From contig BSYO01000003.1 of the NCBI GenBank assembly GCA_033239525.1, positions 11,030,001 through 11,094,000 on the forward strand: 64,000 nt of DNA, written 5' to 3'. Shown here piece by piece: positions 1 through 11,222 of this stretch; positions within the stretch are counted from its first letter, which is position 1, and every line of letters begins with the position of its first letter. This DNA comes from Nepenthes gracilis (taxonomy: Eukaryota > Streptophyta > Magnoliopsida > Caryophyllales > Nepenthaceae). Below the pieces are notes generated by a model. The model was not told where the DNA came from. It ran no database searches and saw only the letters and a program-made list of their open reading frames with translations. The translations under genes were made by a program, and so were the position numbers.

Positions 1-65
1 GACTCAAGTGAAGTCGGTGTTATAGTTTCTATTAGAATATGGGTCACTACATTGTGGGAAGTATT

Positions 66-95
66 GTTGTGTTCACCGCGCGAGGTGAACACAAC
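66..95. repeat. Perfect 12-bp inverted repeat (hairpin)
   Basis: GTTGTGTTCACC at 66-77 is followed by the 6-base spacer GCGCGA and then its exact reverse complement at 84-95. It lies inside element C, downstream of the antisense ORF stop. Function unknown. Confidence 0.85.
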
Positions 96-427
96 TGGCC
101 CACGGGACTACTGTAGCCTAAAAACCCAGCTGGCCCTTAGCATGGCTCCACGGGACTTGCGACAACGTCCACTTTGCTGGATCGAGCTTCCCATTAAATG
201 CGTAAGATGCGGCGACATCCTCTGACAAAGGACAAGTACAGCGCAAAAAGGCGCCGGATCGGGGCCTTGGCAACAAAAGCCTTACAAGCTTAACCGTTAA
301 ATTCAAAATACTATCTCTAAAATGACGCTTGAAGACATTGAATGCAAAAAAGGTGATACTTCTCATTTATCTGTACAAAGCACAAACAAGTGGCGGAAAA
401 GGAAGGAAGCAACATAAATAAGTAAAG
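96..427. other. Element C spacer, no gene seen
   Basis: Lies past the end of the antisense ORF of element C. It holds only short open frames with no recognisable motif. The comparable place in elements A and B carries a minisatellite, which is not seen here. Confidence 0.5.
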
Positions 428-2456
428 CTACTCCCGAGAATTTGATGAACCGGCCTCCTCAAGGAAATTCCTTAGATGAGACCTGTTACGGACCCCAGAG
501 TTGCCTGGGTGGAAGACACCTTCCGGAACATCGGGAAGCACAAGCGAGGCAATCCTGCGGCACAGGCGGATACCATCCCAGAACCTAGACTCCAGGACAA
601 TGTTTGCCTCCGACAGAGTGAGCCATGCCCTCAGATCTCTAGCTACGCAGGAGTTGTCGTTCTCAAGAGTAGTGGCCATCTCTTTCAGCTGCTCGACCTC
701 CTGCGGTAGACGTACAACTTCCAATGCCTGCTGACCACTATCCTCCTTCAAATGCCTGATTTCTTCCTACATTTGGCGGTTCTCTCCTACGGCCCGCCGC
801 TCTCCTCATAAAGGATAGCGACCTTGACTCTCATACACTGGGCAATCTCCTACCTGCAGTGGGAGTTCTCGTACAATTGAGCTGCCAGCCCGTCGAGAGA
901 GTCAACCTCTTCCGGAACCTGCATGGGAGGAGAGAAGATCAGAAATTCTCAGAACTCCAAACAACAGATGAATGCTTGACTCAAGATGACTATACCTAAG
1001 CGGAGTTGCTTCCGGACGACAGGCAAAGTCTCTTGACGCGAATAAGCCTAGGGGCTCCCCATGTTTAGCCGTTACCTCTGTGGTGCTTGGATGGCTCAGA
1101 GCCATGGGAGGCAAAGGAATGCCTAGGGGCTCCAACCCCTGAACTGTCCCTACAGCAGCCATCTCCGAAGTCAGCTCAGCACCTGGCAGACTGGCCATGG
1201 CTTCGACTTCCAACACCATGAGGGCATCCTTCTAGATGCCAACCTCTAGAAACAGCCCAGTAGGAGGTCCAGCAAGCTCTGAAGATTCCACCAGAATTGG
1301 TGTTGGCCCCGGCGAGCGCATTCCCTCCAGCTCCTCAAGAACTAACGCGCCTCCCTCCATGGCTGGAGTACCCTCAGCCATCACCTCTGGCGGCTCCAGA
1401 TCATCGAAAGAGCCCGTAGAAATCCCTTCACCAGAATAAAGCTCCACCGTAGGAGTGGCGTACTGAGTCAATGCTATAGTGAGAATTGGAATCGGTTCGG
1501 CGACTCCCTCCCGTGGTTTGACGCTCGACATCACCTCCGGGACTGGTCTTCAAGCTCGTGTGGTGGACCCAGAGGCCAACCTCTGTGATCTCAAGGTATA
1601 GGTACCTTCGGCCTCCCTCAACCTCTTCAGTAGAGCCTCAACCTCCTCCTCATCTGAAGACGACTCCAACAATGAGCAACTCTCCTCAGCGTCTTCCCTC
1701 GACAACTCAGGGATCACGACATCCTTGGGCTTCTTCTTCGAAGGGCCAGCGACACCCTAGCCAGACGAAGGCCCCCATCTAGTGGCCTCAAACATAACGA
1801 ACATCAAATAGAAGCCCTAAACGGAGAATGTCGCCATCTAGGAGTTAATTGCGGCTACCAACTCCACCATATCTGTAGTGTCCTCCGAGGACACCTTCCC
1901 GTGGAAGTACTCCTAGATTGGGCCCCACTCACACGAGAGCTCTGAGTCAGAAGGCTCCTACAGGAAGAAGAAGCGTCTCTTCCAGTTCTTCACCGAATTG
2001 GGGTTGGTCCCCCAGAAATGGAAACCGGTTTTGGAGACATAGAGACCAAATCCTCCGACTCCGTGAAACAGAAGATCACTCCCACCGCCTTTGCATCGAA
2101 CGCACAAGTATGAAGGCGGGAGAAGATGCATAGTGAACCAGATAACAAATGACATTGGGGTGAAGCATCGCCACAGGAACACCCAATGCCTCGACCAGCG
2201 CCTATAGAGTACATGGCGTGGGGTAACAAGGCCCCCCTCTTAGGTGGTGCTCGTAAATGGTGACGAAGCCATTTGAGAGGGCGTTGGCTCTACCCGTAGA
2301 GCCAGGAGCATGATAAGCCCAATCACTAGGGATCCTGTAGTCCATCATCAAAGCAACGATGGCACTCATTGTCAAAACAGAGCTTGTGTTATCAACCTTG
2401 TGGTGGCCCGACTTGGGAACCCGTGAAGAGGAAGCGATTTCTCTCTTCTTGGCCAT
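428..2456 (-). pseudogene. Element C antisense ORF (Transposase_28-like plus coiled coil), degenerate
   Basis: Reads from an ATG at 2456. The first ~80 residues (2456-2202) contain DYRIPSDW and then GFVTIYEHHLRGG, matching the FNIPKEIAW...GHITVYEAHLRSG stretch of the element B antisense ORF and resembling Pfam Transposase_28 ('putative gypsy type transposon'). In another frame near 1960-2030 there is VKNWKRRFFF, matching LKNWKDRFFF in B. A Ser/Pro/Glu-rich middle follows (1534-902), then 751-428 with a coiled coil and LCRRIASLVLPDVP, equivalent to VCRRLVKLIDPDFP near the end of the A copy. Several frameshifts break it. It runs opposite to the element's gag-pol. Despite the Pfam name there is no evidence for transposase chemistry; its role is unknown. 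Confidence 0.65.
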
Positions 2457-2528
2457 CTCCCTCTCTCACTCTGGGACAAGTTACAGCATGAAAAGGCACA
2501 AAGAAGAAGGGATTTCGCTGAGATGTCG

Positions 2529-2537
2529 CTTAAATAG
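2529..2537 (-). promoter_or_regulatory. TATA-like box before the element C antisense ORF
   Basis: CTATTTAAG on the minus strand lies about 75 bases upstream of the ATG at 2456, a plausible core promoter distance for an antisense transcript. Inferred from sequence only. Confidence 0.4.
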
Positions 2538-2976
2538 ACAACGACGCGCCTGCGCGCGGGAAAACCCAAACGACGCCTTCGTTAAATGGCCAAGCCATAT
2601 GTTGGCTCGGCAAGAGCGCCGCGGGTCCCAAGCAGTGGCTAATTATGACCTCTTATCAGACTGCAGATTAATATCACCCCAACAAATCCCCGCTATCACA
2701 CCAGCATTTAATGTGGGAATTCTGATCGCCAGGGATGGCAGTGGCGGGACTTCCAAGGCAGGCGCAAAAGAGAGAAAACAAACAGTTCGAATATAACCAC
2801 CGGTAGAAAATAAATGGCACAGTTAAGTATCAAGTTGCATTATCATAATCATTAACAACTCTTTTTTTTTTAGAGCAGCCTGCAGCCACAAGGTACAGCT
2901 AACAATCCCCTCCGAGCTTAGAAGAATTCGGAGCAGGGTACTCTAACAGGTCCGCGCGTGTCAGGTCACTGGAGTT

Positions 2977-3587
2977 TCAAGAATCCAGGATGTCGATGCA
3001 AAAGTTCGGATCCTCCGGCGAGACTAATCTTCGGCTGAGACAGATGTCGTCCTGGAAATTCCTTTCCAGTGCAGGACTAACCTCCTCTAGCAGGAACCTC
3101 GACCTCAGCTAAGTCCCCATCCACGCGAGCTCCCCTCCGAACTGTAGCCGCCGCCACTCAAGCTCCTCCTGGAGAGCCAATATGCGGGCCCGGGCCTGCG
3201 CATTAGCACCAGCAAGCCTGGACGCCCTTGCTTCTGATTCAGCCCACGCGTCCTTAAAATGTGCGGCGCGAGCTCTCAACTGCTTTATCTCTCCGACCGC
3301 AGCCTGCACCCTGGCTTCAACACGTTTGACGGCCCTGGCAACTCGATGAAGCAAAGGATCCGCCCTCCTGGGCCTATGATCCGGTGAGGAGGTGGACATC
3401 TCCTCCCTCTCAAAGCCTGGAGGCACTCTCGAAAATCGTATTGGGCCCACGACGGTGGCCTCCAAATGACATTCATCCTGTGTCACTGGGCCGATCAGAG
3501 CGCACCAAGGATCCCAGAGGCATGGGTCCCAATCTCAGGCTCTTCGGAAGAAGGTTCTAACCCAGATAATGAGGACGACATCTCCAT
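2977..3587 (-). pseudogene. Second antisense coiled-coil ORF of element C
   Basis: From an ATG at 3587 (MEMSSSLSGLEPSSEEPEI...), through a one-base frameshift near 3490, into a frame open to a stop at 3109 and homologous again beyond it to 2977. It is rich in Arg, Ala and Glu with heptad-like spacing (KRVEARVQAAVGEIKQL, then SEARASRLAGANAQARARIL), so a coiled coil is likely. Past the stop, ICLSRRLVSPEDPNF resembles the CRRLVKLIDPDF block at the end of the element A antisense ORF. It looks like a second, shorter relative of the antisense ORF lacking the Transposase_28-like part. Function unknown. Confidence 0.5.
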
Positions 3588-3697
3588 TGAAGTCGCAACA
3601 GAAGAAGACAGAGGGAAAGACTTGAAAGTAGCACGAAACTTCACAATGTCTAAAAACAAAACAACAGAGTACACAACCGTGGATGAAACTCAAGCCT

Positions 3698-3703
3698 TTA
3701 AAT
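3698..3703 (-). promoter_or_regulatory. TATA-like box before the second antisense ORF
   Basis: CATATTTAAAGG on the minus strand, about 110 bases upstream of the ATG at 3587. With the box at 2529-2537 it suggests that element C's antisense blocks had separate promoters. Inferred only. Confidence 0.35.
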
Positions 3704-4146
3704 ATGTGAAATTCCCATTTTGGGCAATCAGCCCAAGACAGAGCTAACTTAAGAAAGCCAATGAGACGCTCCACGTGGCGAATCCCTGAAACTTCACGCC
3801 TTTCCAAGGCGAATCATTATGGCGCATCACCCCACGATTCCCCGAGCATTTAATGTGCCAGATGGCCAAGCGGATGTGACATCCACCTATGGCATTTGAA
3901 TTTCCACAGTGCCAGTTGCCAAAAGGTCTCCTCCCGCTGGTGTCCTCCGCCGACAGTCTACAATTAAGATTTGATGGATGAGACCAGAAGGCGTGCCCGG
4001 GCAGATCGAAGGCGCTCAGGACGCGTGGGCAGCGGCGAAGCAATAGAAGATGAAAATTGCCCATAAAGAGCGACCCAAGAAGCAGCCAACGAGAAAAGAT
4101 GCACGCTATAACATGGAAGAACAAAGGCGAAGGGCTACTTCTTTCA

Positions 4147-5081
4147 TTAATCAATGCTTTCTTTACAAAGTAAAAGATCTGCAGCAGCAAAAATACAAGA
4201 AATAAAAAATGCAGTAGGGAATAGAAATCCCGAGGCGGCATCACTGGATGCTTTGGGCACAACCGGGAACCGTGATCCACACCAAGTCACTCCAGTGGCA
4301 TCACCGAAACTCCGATGTGCCCGAGCACAGGAGCGCCCATGTTGGCCCTGCCCAAACAATTGACCGTTGTCAACTGGCACGGCAGAACCAGCACCAACTA
4401 GGGAGACCTTAGCGGTGACGCAGAAAACATTCGCTCCCCCCATGGAGGCTCCGCCCTTTTGCACCCCTCTAGAGAGAGCGCACAGTGGTCCAAGTGAAGT
4501 AGAGACCGTGAGCGACGCGCCACGCCAGTGATAAAGCCCCCCAGGATGGCTCCGCTGCGGTCCCACTGCACATCGGAGGAGGTTGCTCTATGGGGGGAGG
4601 CACGTGACGACAGCAAAGTGGCCAAGCCACCCTCATTAGTATGAGGAATCACCCACGGCGCGGGGATGAAGATAGTCTTCGTCAAGAGTTCCGGATCTCC
4701 AGCTAAGCCATCCGATTCTTGTGCAGACTCCTACCAGAGGTAGGGCGATCCAAGACCCTCGCATTGCTCCTCTAAATTCAGCCGAGAGATGAGCCACACC
4801 GGTCGAAGGGCCCTCCTATTTATGGGCAAGTTGGCGCCCTTCCAGCACCAATGGGACACGCTATCCCGTAGACATCTTTCATGGAACAGGAAAGCCATCA
4901 AATCCGACGCAACCTCAGGCATGCGAATCCATCCATTCCAGGCATCGAGTTGCTGCAGCGTTAAAAAAGCCTGCGCAATCGCCTTGGGAAGGCACGAAAC
5001 TGAAAGACGAAAAACATCAGCGCATCTCGAGGAAAGCTGGGCATCCGCGAATTGGACCAAGAAAGGCATGCCAAACCGCAA
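4147..5081 (-). pseudogene. Unidentified antisense coding remnant next to the 3' LTR of element C
   Basis: A minus-strand frame opens at 5081, has a single TAG at 4731, continues to 4398, and a neighbouring frame is open from 4566 to 4147. The first part (MRFGMPFLVQFADAQLSS...) includes SHWCWKGANLPINRRALRPVWL and then LGSPYLW, loosely recalling the pattern of plant DUF4283 domains; this is a by-eye resemblance only. The second part is rich in Gly, Val and Ala. It could be a third element ORF or a captured host fragment. No function is proposed. Confidence 0.35.
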
Positions 5082-5100
5082 CCACAGTTCAGCCTAGGCA

Positions 5101-5111
5101 TAGGGGGCTAG
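5101..5111 (+). other. Polypurine tract of element C
   Basis: TAGGGGGCTAG sits directly before the LTR start TGTTGGG at 5112. Elements A and B have the same GGGGGCTAG signature before their 3' LTRs on the minus strand, supporting kinship of the three elements. Confidence 0.75.
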
Positions 5112-5998
5112 TGTTGGGTTTAGTGCGAAGGCCCAAAGATATTCGAAGCCCAACCCGTGGAGCAACGGCCCAAAAGAAGAATTCAGCCCTATGTTCTAGA
5201 GCGGCTTACGTGCCGGCCCATACTAGCATCCAATGAACGACGTCTACGGCCCATTAATGCGGCTGTCGGGCGACAGTAGTGGCGCAGAAGAAACGAGTCA
5301 ATGGGAAGAAAGTCAACGCTACTAGCTGCGACTAGCACCACTGCCCACATTTCTTCAGCCAATCCCAGTGCAAGGGGTAGACCAATCGTGACCGGCAGTG
5401 CCCGGCGGTCTACTTGCCACCGCAAGACGACAACCAACACACTGGTGACCGCCGACAACAATCAACGGCCAACAAAACCCTACAACAGGGATTCTCTCGC
5501 AACCAAAGCCCCCAATTAGGGGGCCTATAAAATCCATCCCCTTCTACAGGTAAAGGGATGGATTGGATCCTGGACGCTTGATTCTACGTCAAGCAAGTTA
5601 AGCTCAAAAACCCCCTTACAGATCCAACTCTCTTTGCATTCTCAGGTGACAAGAATTAGCCATCCGCTGCGGTGAATTTCGGGAGTCAGGCCTCCCAATA
5701 CCCGCTCACCAATCTCCCATACTCGCATTCATGTACTCCCAACGCATTTGCAGCACATTTTCACGCACGTCTAAGCGTGCCCCTCTTTCTATTCATTATG
5801 GAAAGTTACTGATTTGAGCGTCGGAGTGTTTTCGGAGAGAGAAATTCCGTCGAGTCTCTAACCTCCTATTTGTTAGTTGTGTTGTGCAGGTCTCAGGTTA
5901 ACAGATATGGAGATCGAACCCGTTCACAGTCGCCTCTAGACGACGAAAAATCCGAAGGCTCCCTAATCCATACGGCAACCAGGTTCTGGGACGCAACA
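5112..5998 (+). repeat. 3' LTR of element C
   Basis: Begins TGTTGGG after the polypurine tract and is taken to end at CGCAACA (5998), giving TGTT...AACA termini. The right end is inferred because the 5' LTR is outside the window; an alternative end is TTAACA at 5903. If 5998 is right, the target duplication would be CAACT (5999-6003). Confidence 0.6.
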
Positions 5999-7572
5999 CA
6001 ACTGTTTGATCCCATTCCACCATTAACTTATACGAATTGGCAGAAAGCATTATTAAATGTCCCATTAACCTACAATTCATCTATATTTTTCCCTCTATAT
6101 GTAAGATTTATTAGAATTAAAAAATAAAAATTTTAAAATGTACCCTATAAATAGAAAGTCAGTTGAAAATGTATTGTAGATGAATGAGATAGCATCATTT
6201 CTCCCATTAGGAAACTAGCAGCTTGTATAAATTTAGTAAGGCATTCAAGAGTATTGTAGCATTGGGTCACTCCACAATTCTCATAAATGAGATAAATATG
6301 TTTTGTAAAAAAAATTTTATATTGTTTCAGCAAATCAGATAGGTGTTGAACCCCTATAAACAGCTCTTTTTTAAAAAGTTTATTTTTATCCCAAAAGTTT
6401 ATAAATATTAAATAATAGCTAATGTTATACCATTGACAAAATAATATTGCAAAATCTTTTAGATAAGAGTGTGAAAGAGAGTTTTTTACAGCCTTTTCTC
6501 TTTCATAAAATTATAAGTTGTAACAATTTTATACTGGATTTTAGTGAACTTAGGCCCAACGATTTTTTTTCTTCTCAATTTGGGAACATTTTAACATAAA
6601 AAATCTTGTGTTATAGTTACGTGTGCTTATTTTCAATTTTGTGAATGGAATTTTAAAGTAAGATTCAGTTTCAGAGCTTACACTCCTTTCTCACTTTATT
6701 CTTTTAAACCTTTACAACAAACCTAATTATGCGCTATCCGACTTCCTCTTCCCTGAATAAACTGAGTTGTCCCCACTTTCAACCTCCGTGAATTGCCAAA
6801 GTCCATATAATTAAAAGACAAAAATCAGCAGTCCCATACTGAAGGATGCGTATTCAATACTTAAGGGCCCCATTCTTCTGAACATTAGTCACATTTCAAA
6901 CTATGGTATCAGGCACATGCATAATCTGAAGCCTTGATGCTACCCACAAAGGCATACGCTAGTGTCCATCCAAGTATAATTATTGATGCTTTTCCATGAG
7001 TAATAACTCAAGCTGCATAAGCTCCTATACCCTATTAAGTAGGGTGAAAGAAATAACATCCATTCTTGGTCGGACAAATCAACCAGTATCATCGGACATT
7101 GGTTCAAAGTTTCTACAAATTTCGCTCGAGCCATAATGCTTACATTTTTTTTTTTTGGCACAAAAAGCTAGAATTTCATGAGTATAACTAACTCTCTTGG
7201 GTGGTTGAAGCACCATTAGCATGCTTATTGTCTAAAAGTAGATCATTTATGTGCTGATTTTAGCCATGCCTGAATTTGAATAAAAACAGATGAAATGATG
7301 GTATGTATAACCCAATAAATATGAGTCAAATTGGAAAGAAAAAGAAGAAAAACGAAAATTCCAGTGACCATCGGGATCCAAATTTGGACTAGAAGCCGCC
7401 ATTATCGAGTATCCCCCTCCCATACATGTATTATGATGAAAGAACTGCTTCAACACAACAAATTATGAAGTCTCCTTTTTTATTTTATTTTATTTTTGTA
7501 GGAAAAAATATCAATATTTGGTGGTGGATGGAGGCAAATCATGGTGAGAGAGACAGGGTGAGAAGAAGTTAC
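5999..7572. other. AT-rich host DNA, probably VIT1 intron 3
   Basis: No coding segment, RNA gene or repeat family is recognised. It lies between a good splice donor of the VIT1-like gene (7572) and the LTR end of element C, so it is best read as downstream intron sequence of that gene. Confidence 0.5.
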
Positions 7573-8222
7573 TTCATCATAAAATCGAGCCAGGCTTGGG
7601 GCTTCCTTCTGAGAGCATTGACGACCGGCCCGTAGTCGACCGGCTCTATACCGTAATCCGCTAGCATCTCTGCAATCTCGGCTGCTTCTGCAATTGAATA
7701 CATCAAATGCCTTATTTCTGAATTCTCAGAAAATACCTTCTCATTCACACATTCGAATGCAAAAACCATTCCACCATTAAACAAATAGAAAATTTTAATT
7801 AAGAAAAAAAGGAATAAACCTGTATCAGGAACAGCTATAATTTCTTCCTCTTCTCTCCTCAATTCCCTCATATAATGATCAGCTTCACTTTTAGCCGCCA
7901 GATACCTATATAATATCATTGACGTCATAATCAATCACAGTATTGCATAGGAGGAAATAGAGGATCAGAAAAGCGAAATGCACCCGCCGAGACCCATGGA
8001 GATAGCGCCAGCAGCGACCTCGGCGATGCCGGCTGTGAGGACTATTGAATAAGAAGCATCGGCGCCGGACAAACCGGCGGCCAACGCGAATGGAACAGTA
8101 AGACCGTCGGAGACGCCAAGGATAATGTCGCGTACAGTCTTACCGGCCGTAAAGTGATTCTCCTTGTGCTGACGGAGTAGAGAACGGTGCGAGTCATCTG
8201 TTCGGTTCTCTGCGATTTCCAT
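7573..8222 (-). CDS. VIT1: Vacuolar iron transporter, VIT1 type (5' three exons)
   Basis: Three exons: 8222-7984, 7905-7820 and 7687-7573. All introns have GT-AG ends and phases agree (239, 86 and 115 nt), giving about 146 codons. The start is the ATG at 8222. The protein shows HFTAGKTVRDIILGVSDGL, then VPFALAAGLSGADASYSIV, AEVAAGAISMGLGGYLAAKS and the cytoplasmic EADHYMRELRREEEEIIAVP segment, ending at NALRRKPQAWLDFMM. This is the conserved N-terminal part of CCC1/VIT1 transporters, which load Fe2+ (and Mn2+) into the vacuole: membrane helix 1-2 region plus metal-binding domain. Family members are near 250 residues, so roughly 100 C-terminal residues with the last membrane helices are missing. 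A donor GTAACT follows exon 3, so the remaining exon(s) probably lie left of the window, beyond element C. Confidence 0.88.
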
Positions 8223-8560
8223 TGATTCAAACTTTTAATTCAAATTGGATGAGCGAAGTCTGTGTATCTTGCAAATGTGTTAGGATACTAGGAATAGAAA
8301 ACCCTGGTGAGAGAAGCGTAGCGTGGCGATGTGTTCATTATAAGAAAGGAGAGAGAGAGAGAGAGAGACGCTGAAAAGGCGATAAAAGGGAAGATGAAGC
8401 GGAAGCGGTCTCCTTCTGGCTTGTGCCATCCACGGGTTTGTCGCCATGTAAATTACTCACGGGTGCGTGGAGATTGTTCTGTCGTATCGCCTTCGACTTC
8501 TTCCCGGGAAAGCTAATCGCTCCTCCAACTTTAATTTTATCAGAAACGCTCAATGTCCCG
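8223..8560 (-). promoter_or_regulatory. VIT1 upstream region with GA repeat
   Basis: Sequence immediately upstream of the VIT1 ATG. It holds a (GA)n run at 8349-8368 (CT repeat on the gene strand), common in plant 5' leaders. No TATA box is assigned with confidence. Confidence 0.4.
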
Positions 8561-9268
8561 GCATTTACGATTTTTTATAATTAATTATTTTTATATATAT
8601 TGGAAAAAGGATGATGCTTTAATTTTTTTTTTATATTTTTATATATATATATTTTTAAAAAGCCTCTATATCCATACATAAAAATAACTATTATAAGAAT
8701 ATGACGCGAACATTAAATATTATATGTGTTAATATATATATATATATCATGGAGATATTTATAAAATACCAATTATACTATATAAAAAAATAAATACATT
8801 TTGTCATAAAGCTAAGTAAACGGAAAAATAGAAAAATACGTATTTAGAAACTAAATATTATGTATCAATATATTAATATATTGCTATTTTGTTATTATAA
8901 ATAATCATAAAAAAATTATAAAAGAACTATACATTTAATCTATGATTTATAAATAATACCCTCATACACAGCTACATGTTACAATATTTTACTGCTTTGT
9001 TCCAATTTCATATTGGTCCGTTGGAAGTAGAATTTGGACAAGCCATGATATTTTTTTAAAAAAATTAGTATACATTATTTTAATATTTAGACATTTACAT
9101 ACACTTTTTTTAAAAGAAAATTAGACTTATATCTCTTTTTTCAATTGTTTTACTAGGTTTCACTAAAGCTAAAATAAAATAATACATTAAAATATTATTT
9201 TAATATATAATACTTGTTATTTTTAAAACAGAGAGATAAATAACCAATACCAATAAAAAATATAACTC
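8561..9268. other. AT-rich intergenic DNA, no feature seen
   Basis: Very AT-rich spacer between the VIT1 5' end and the PLATZ 3' end. It has short (TA)n runs near 8636-8650 and 8735-8747 and no coding or RNA gene signal. Confidence 0.5.
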
Positions 9269-9543
9269 AACGATTTTCGTCTCCATGTCTCAGAAAAAAA
9301 GGGGCACGGCGGGGAATTCCTTTCCTCGTTTGCGATTGCTTGCTTGACTTCATCAATGAACTCACCTCTGTTGGAAAATCTTCAGATAATTTGGCTGAAG
9401 AAAGCGACGAGTCCCCTCGTCTCCGACTTTGCTTCGAGGCTAAAGCGAACGTTACAGACAACGAGCAGAACTGATTTGGCTGGTCTTGAATATACCTTCC
9501 ACAGGTGAAGCAAGAAGTGCCACCCTTTCCTTTTGACTGTTTA
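9269..9543 (-). pseudogene. PLATZ-family gene, 3' coding exon (main part)
   Basis: The minus-strand frame reads KQSKGKGGTSCFTCGRYIQ, then FCSLS, a Ser-rich stretch, and ends RKGIPRRAPFF before a stop near 9267. PLATZ proteins (plant AT-rich sequence and zinc-binding, DNA-binding regulators) have this C-terminal order: C-x2-C-x(n)-FCSL-x-C, a variable region, then R(R)KG-x-P-x-RAP. The last Cys of FCSLxC is Val here. The exon is split by the copia element at 9544-12703; its 5' part is at 12704-12757. TSD GTTTA is at 9539-9543. A one- or two-base frameshift separates the two parts. Confidence 0.8.
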
Positions 9544-10856
9544 TAATAGGGTTCAACACCCGAATTCACACATAATTTGACATAACGAAAAATTCGAACC
9601 CTCTATTTATTGTTAGTTACTAATTTAGTAGGAATAATGAACAAAGAATACACAACATTTTTAATATGAAAATCTTTCTCAACTAAGGGAAAAACCACGA
9701 GGCAAACTCCGAAATAAGCTTTTACTATATAAAATCGTTTACAAAATCTCTCGAGATAGAATAAGAAAAACGATTCCAAAGTAAGGAAACTTTCTTTCAC
9801 TTATATCTCTCTATTTTTCTTCTCTCCTTCATCTCATCGGTGGTGCACTCCGCTCCCTTTGATTTTACATGTGTGGCGGTAGACATCGCATGATGAGACC
9901 TCCCTTCCGCACTCCTACTCCGTTCCACTATCCTTCCACGTTCCACCACAACTATTACGGTTGCTGCTTCCATCTACCACTCTAGCGACCACTGCTGCAG
10001 CTGCTATAATTTTTGCTTGCAACTCTCACTTTGCCGCTTGTCCATCTTCTAAAGCGCCTGGTGTGCCATTATAAAAACCTTAACTCCAAATCCCATCTCC
10101 TCACCTAACCCGATTCTTATAGATGATTTGTCACACCAATCCTATCTTTTTCTATGACTTCACCAGTCCCGCGCTTCCCCAAACATACATGCTCTGCAAG
10201 TCAACCACTTTGCTCAAACGGCACAAGCCCTGCAGGTCAATTACCTGCTCTGTAAAACTTACTAACTTTAGAAAGTCAACTGCTCTACAAGTCAATTACC
10301 TACTCTGTAAGACTTATCAACTCTGAAAGGTCAACTGTTCACCACTCCCGCCCTTAGCATCACTCCTATTTTCACTCCGAAAATTCACTTTAGATTTCAA
10401 CTCTGCCAAATGCCACTCTATCATTTGCACTCTAAAAATTCACTTTGGATTTCCTCTCTAGCAAATGCCACTCTGATATTTGCACTTCAAAAAATCCACT
10501 CCGGATTCACTCCGGAAGACCTTCCTGTGAAATGCTCCAAATTTTCACTCCGACAAATGCCACTCCGGCATTTGCCACTCTGACATTTGCTAATCCGATA
10601 AATGCCACTGCAAGATTTGCCTTCCTTGGCAAATGGACACTCCGAAATTTTCCCACCTTGACAAATGGTTTTCTCTAAGTTTTGCCTACTCCGACAAATG
10701 GTCTTCTCTAAGGTTTGCATATTCTGGCAAATGTTCTTATCCTGGTCATTACTGCAACTAGTTTACAGTACTATGAACATAAAACAAAACCTGTGTGATC
10801 CTCCAATAATGCTTCCATTTGTTGAGTCATCAACAAAAGAGTGACCAAATCCAACA
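9544..10856 (-). repeat. 3' LTR of the copia element
   Basis: Aligns along its length with 11223-12703, including the TTCGAACCC...CAATTTAGTAGGAAT block at the left end. The stretch 10340-10740 consists of degenerate short repeats built on CACTCCG and GGCAAAT/ATTTGCC. Confidence 0.85.
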
Positions 10857-11222
10857 AACTCTTACTCATGACCTTATGGGGGGAACCTTTGCCTTCTTTT
10901 AGTGATCATCATCGCCTATCTTTTGGCAACTTCCTCTGAAGTGGGATCCTGGCGTTAGCTTCCCCAAGCCTGAATGATAACTTCTTCCGCTCCACTGAAT
11001 TTGGAGTAGTCCAACGTCCGTTCAACTCCTCTGCGGTCGAATTATTCTCCTTTACATTCTTCCTTGGCCACCTCAGCTCCGCCCTTGACCCTACTGGCTC
11101 CGTCTTTAGCCCTGTTGACTCCAAAATACTTTTGTCGTTCCTTCTCGCGCCACACTAAATAGCAAGCTCATCGACGACAATACCATCAAGTCAAAGGTTC
11201 ACAACCTCTCTCTGATATCACA
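10857..11222 (-). pseudogene. Copia internal remnant (3' end of polyprotein region)
   Basis: The minus-strand frame 11124-10909 includes WTTPNSVERKKLSFRLGEA, matching in DNA the tail before the 3' LTR of the other copia element (26930-27050). No gag, protease, integrase or RT domain remains. Confidence 0.6.
11211..11220 (-). other. Primer binding site of the copia element
   Basis: TGATATCAGA on the minus strand, two bases after the LTR end CCCAACA. It resembles TGGTATCAGA, the usual complement of initiator tRNA-Met, with one difference. Confidence 0.6.

Larger units (their letters stand above)
1..5998 (+). mobile_element. Element C: 3' part of a Tat-lineage Ty3/gypsy retrotransposon
   Basis: The right end is a 3' LTR (5112-5998) preceded by a polypurine tract, so the element is in plus orientation and its gag-pol lies left of the window. 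What remains is the segment between pol and the 3' LTR. Coding blocks in it run on the minus strand and match the antisense ORFs of elements A and B in this window: a Transposase_28-like stretch and the C-terminal CRR...DP(D/N)F block. Extra ORFs between pol and the 3' LTR are a known property of the Tat lineage; assignment here rests on that layout and the shared polypurine tract, since no pol is visible. It appears to sit in the downstream intron of the VIT1-like gene. Confidence 0.7.

Noticed and set aside
66..95. Hairpin as a bacterial-type terminator
   Set aside because: No T-run and a plant nuclear context.
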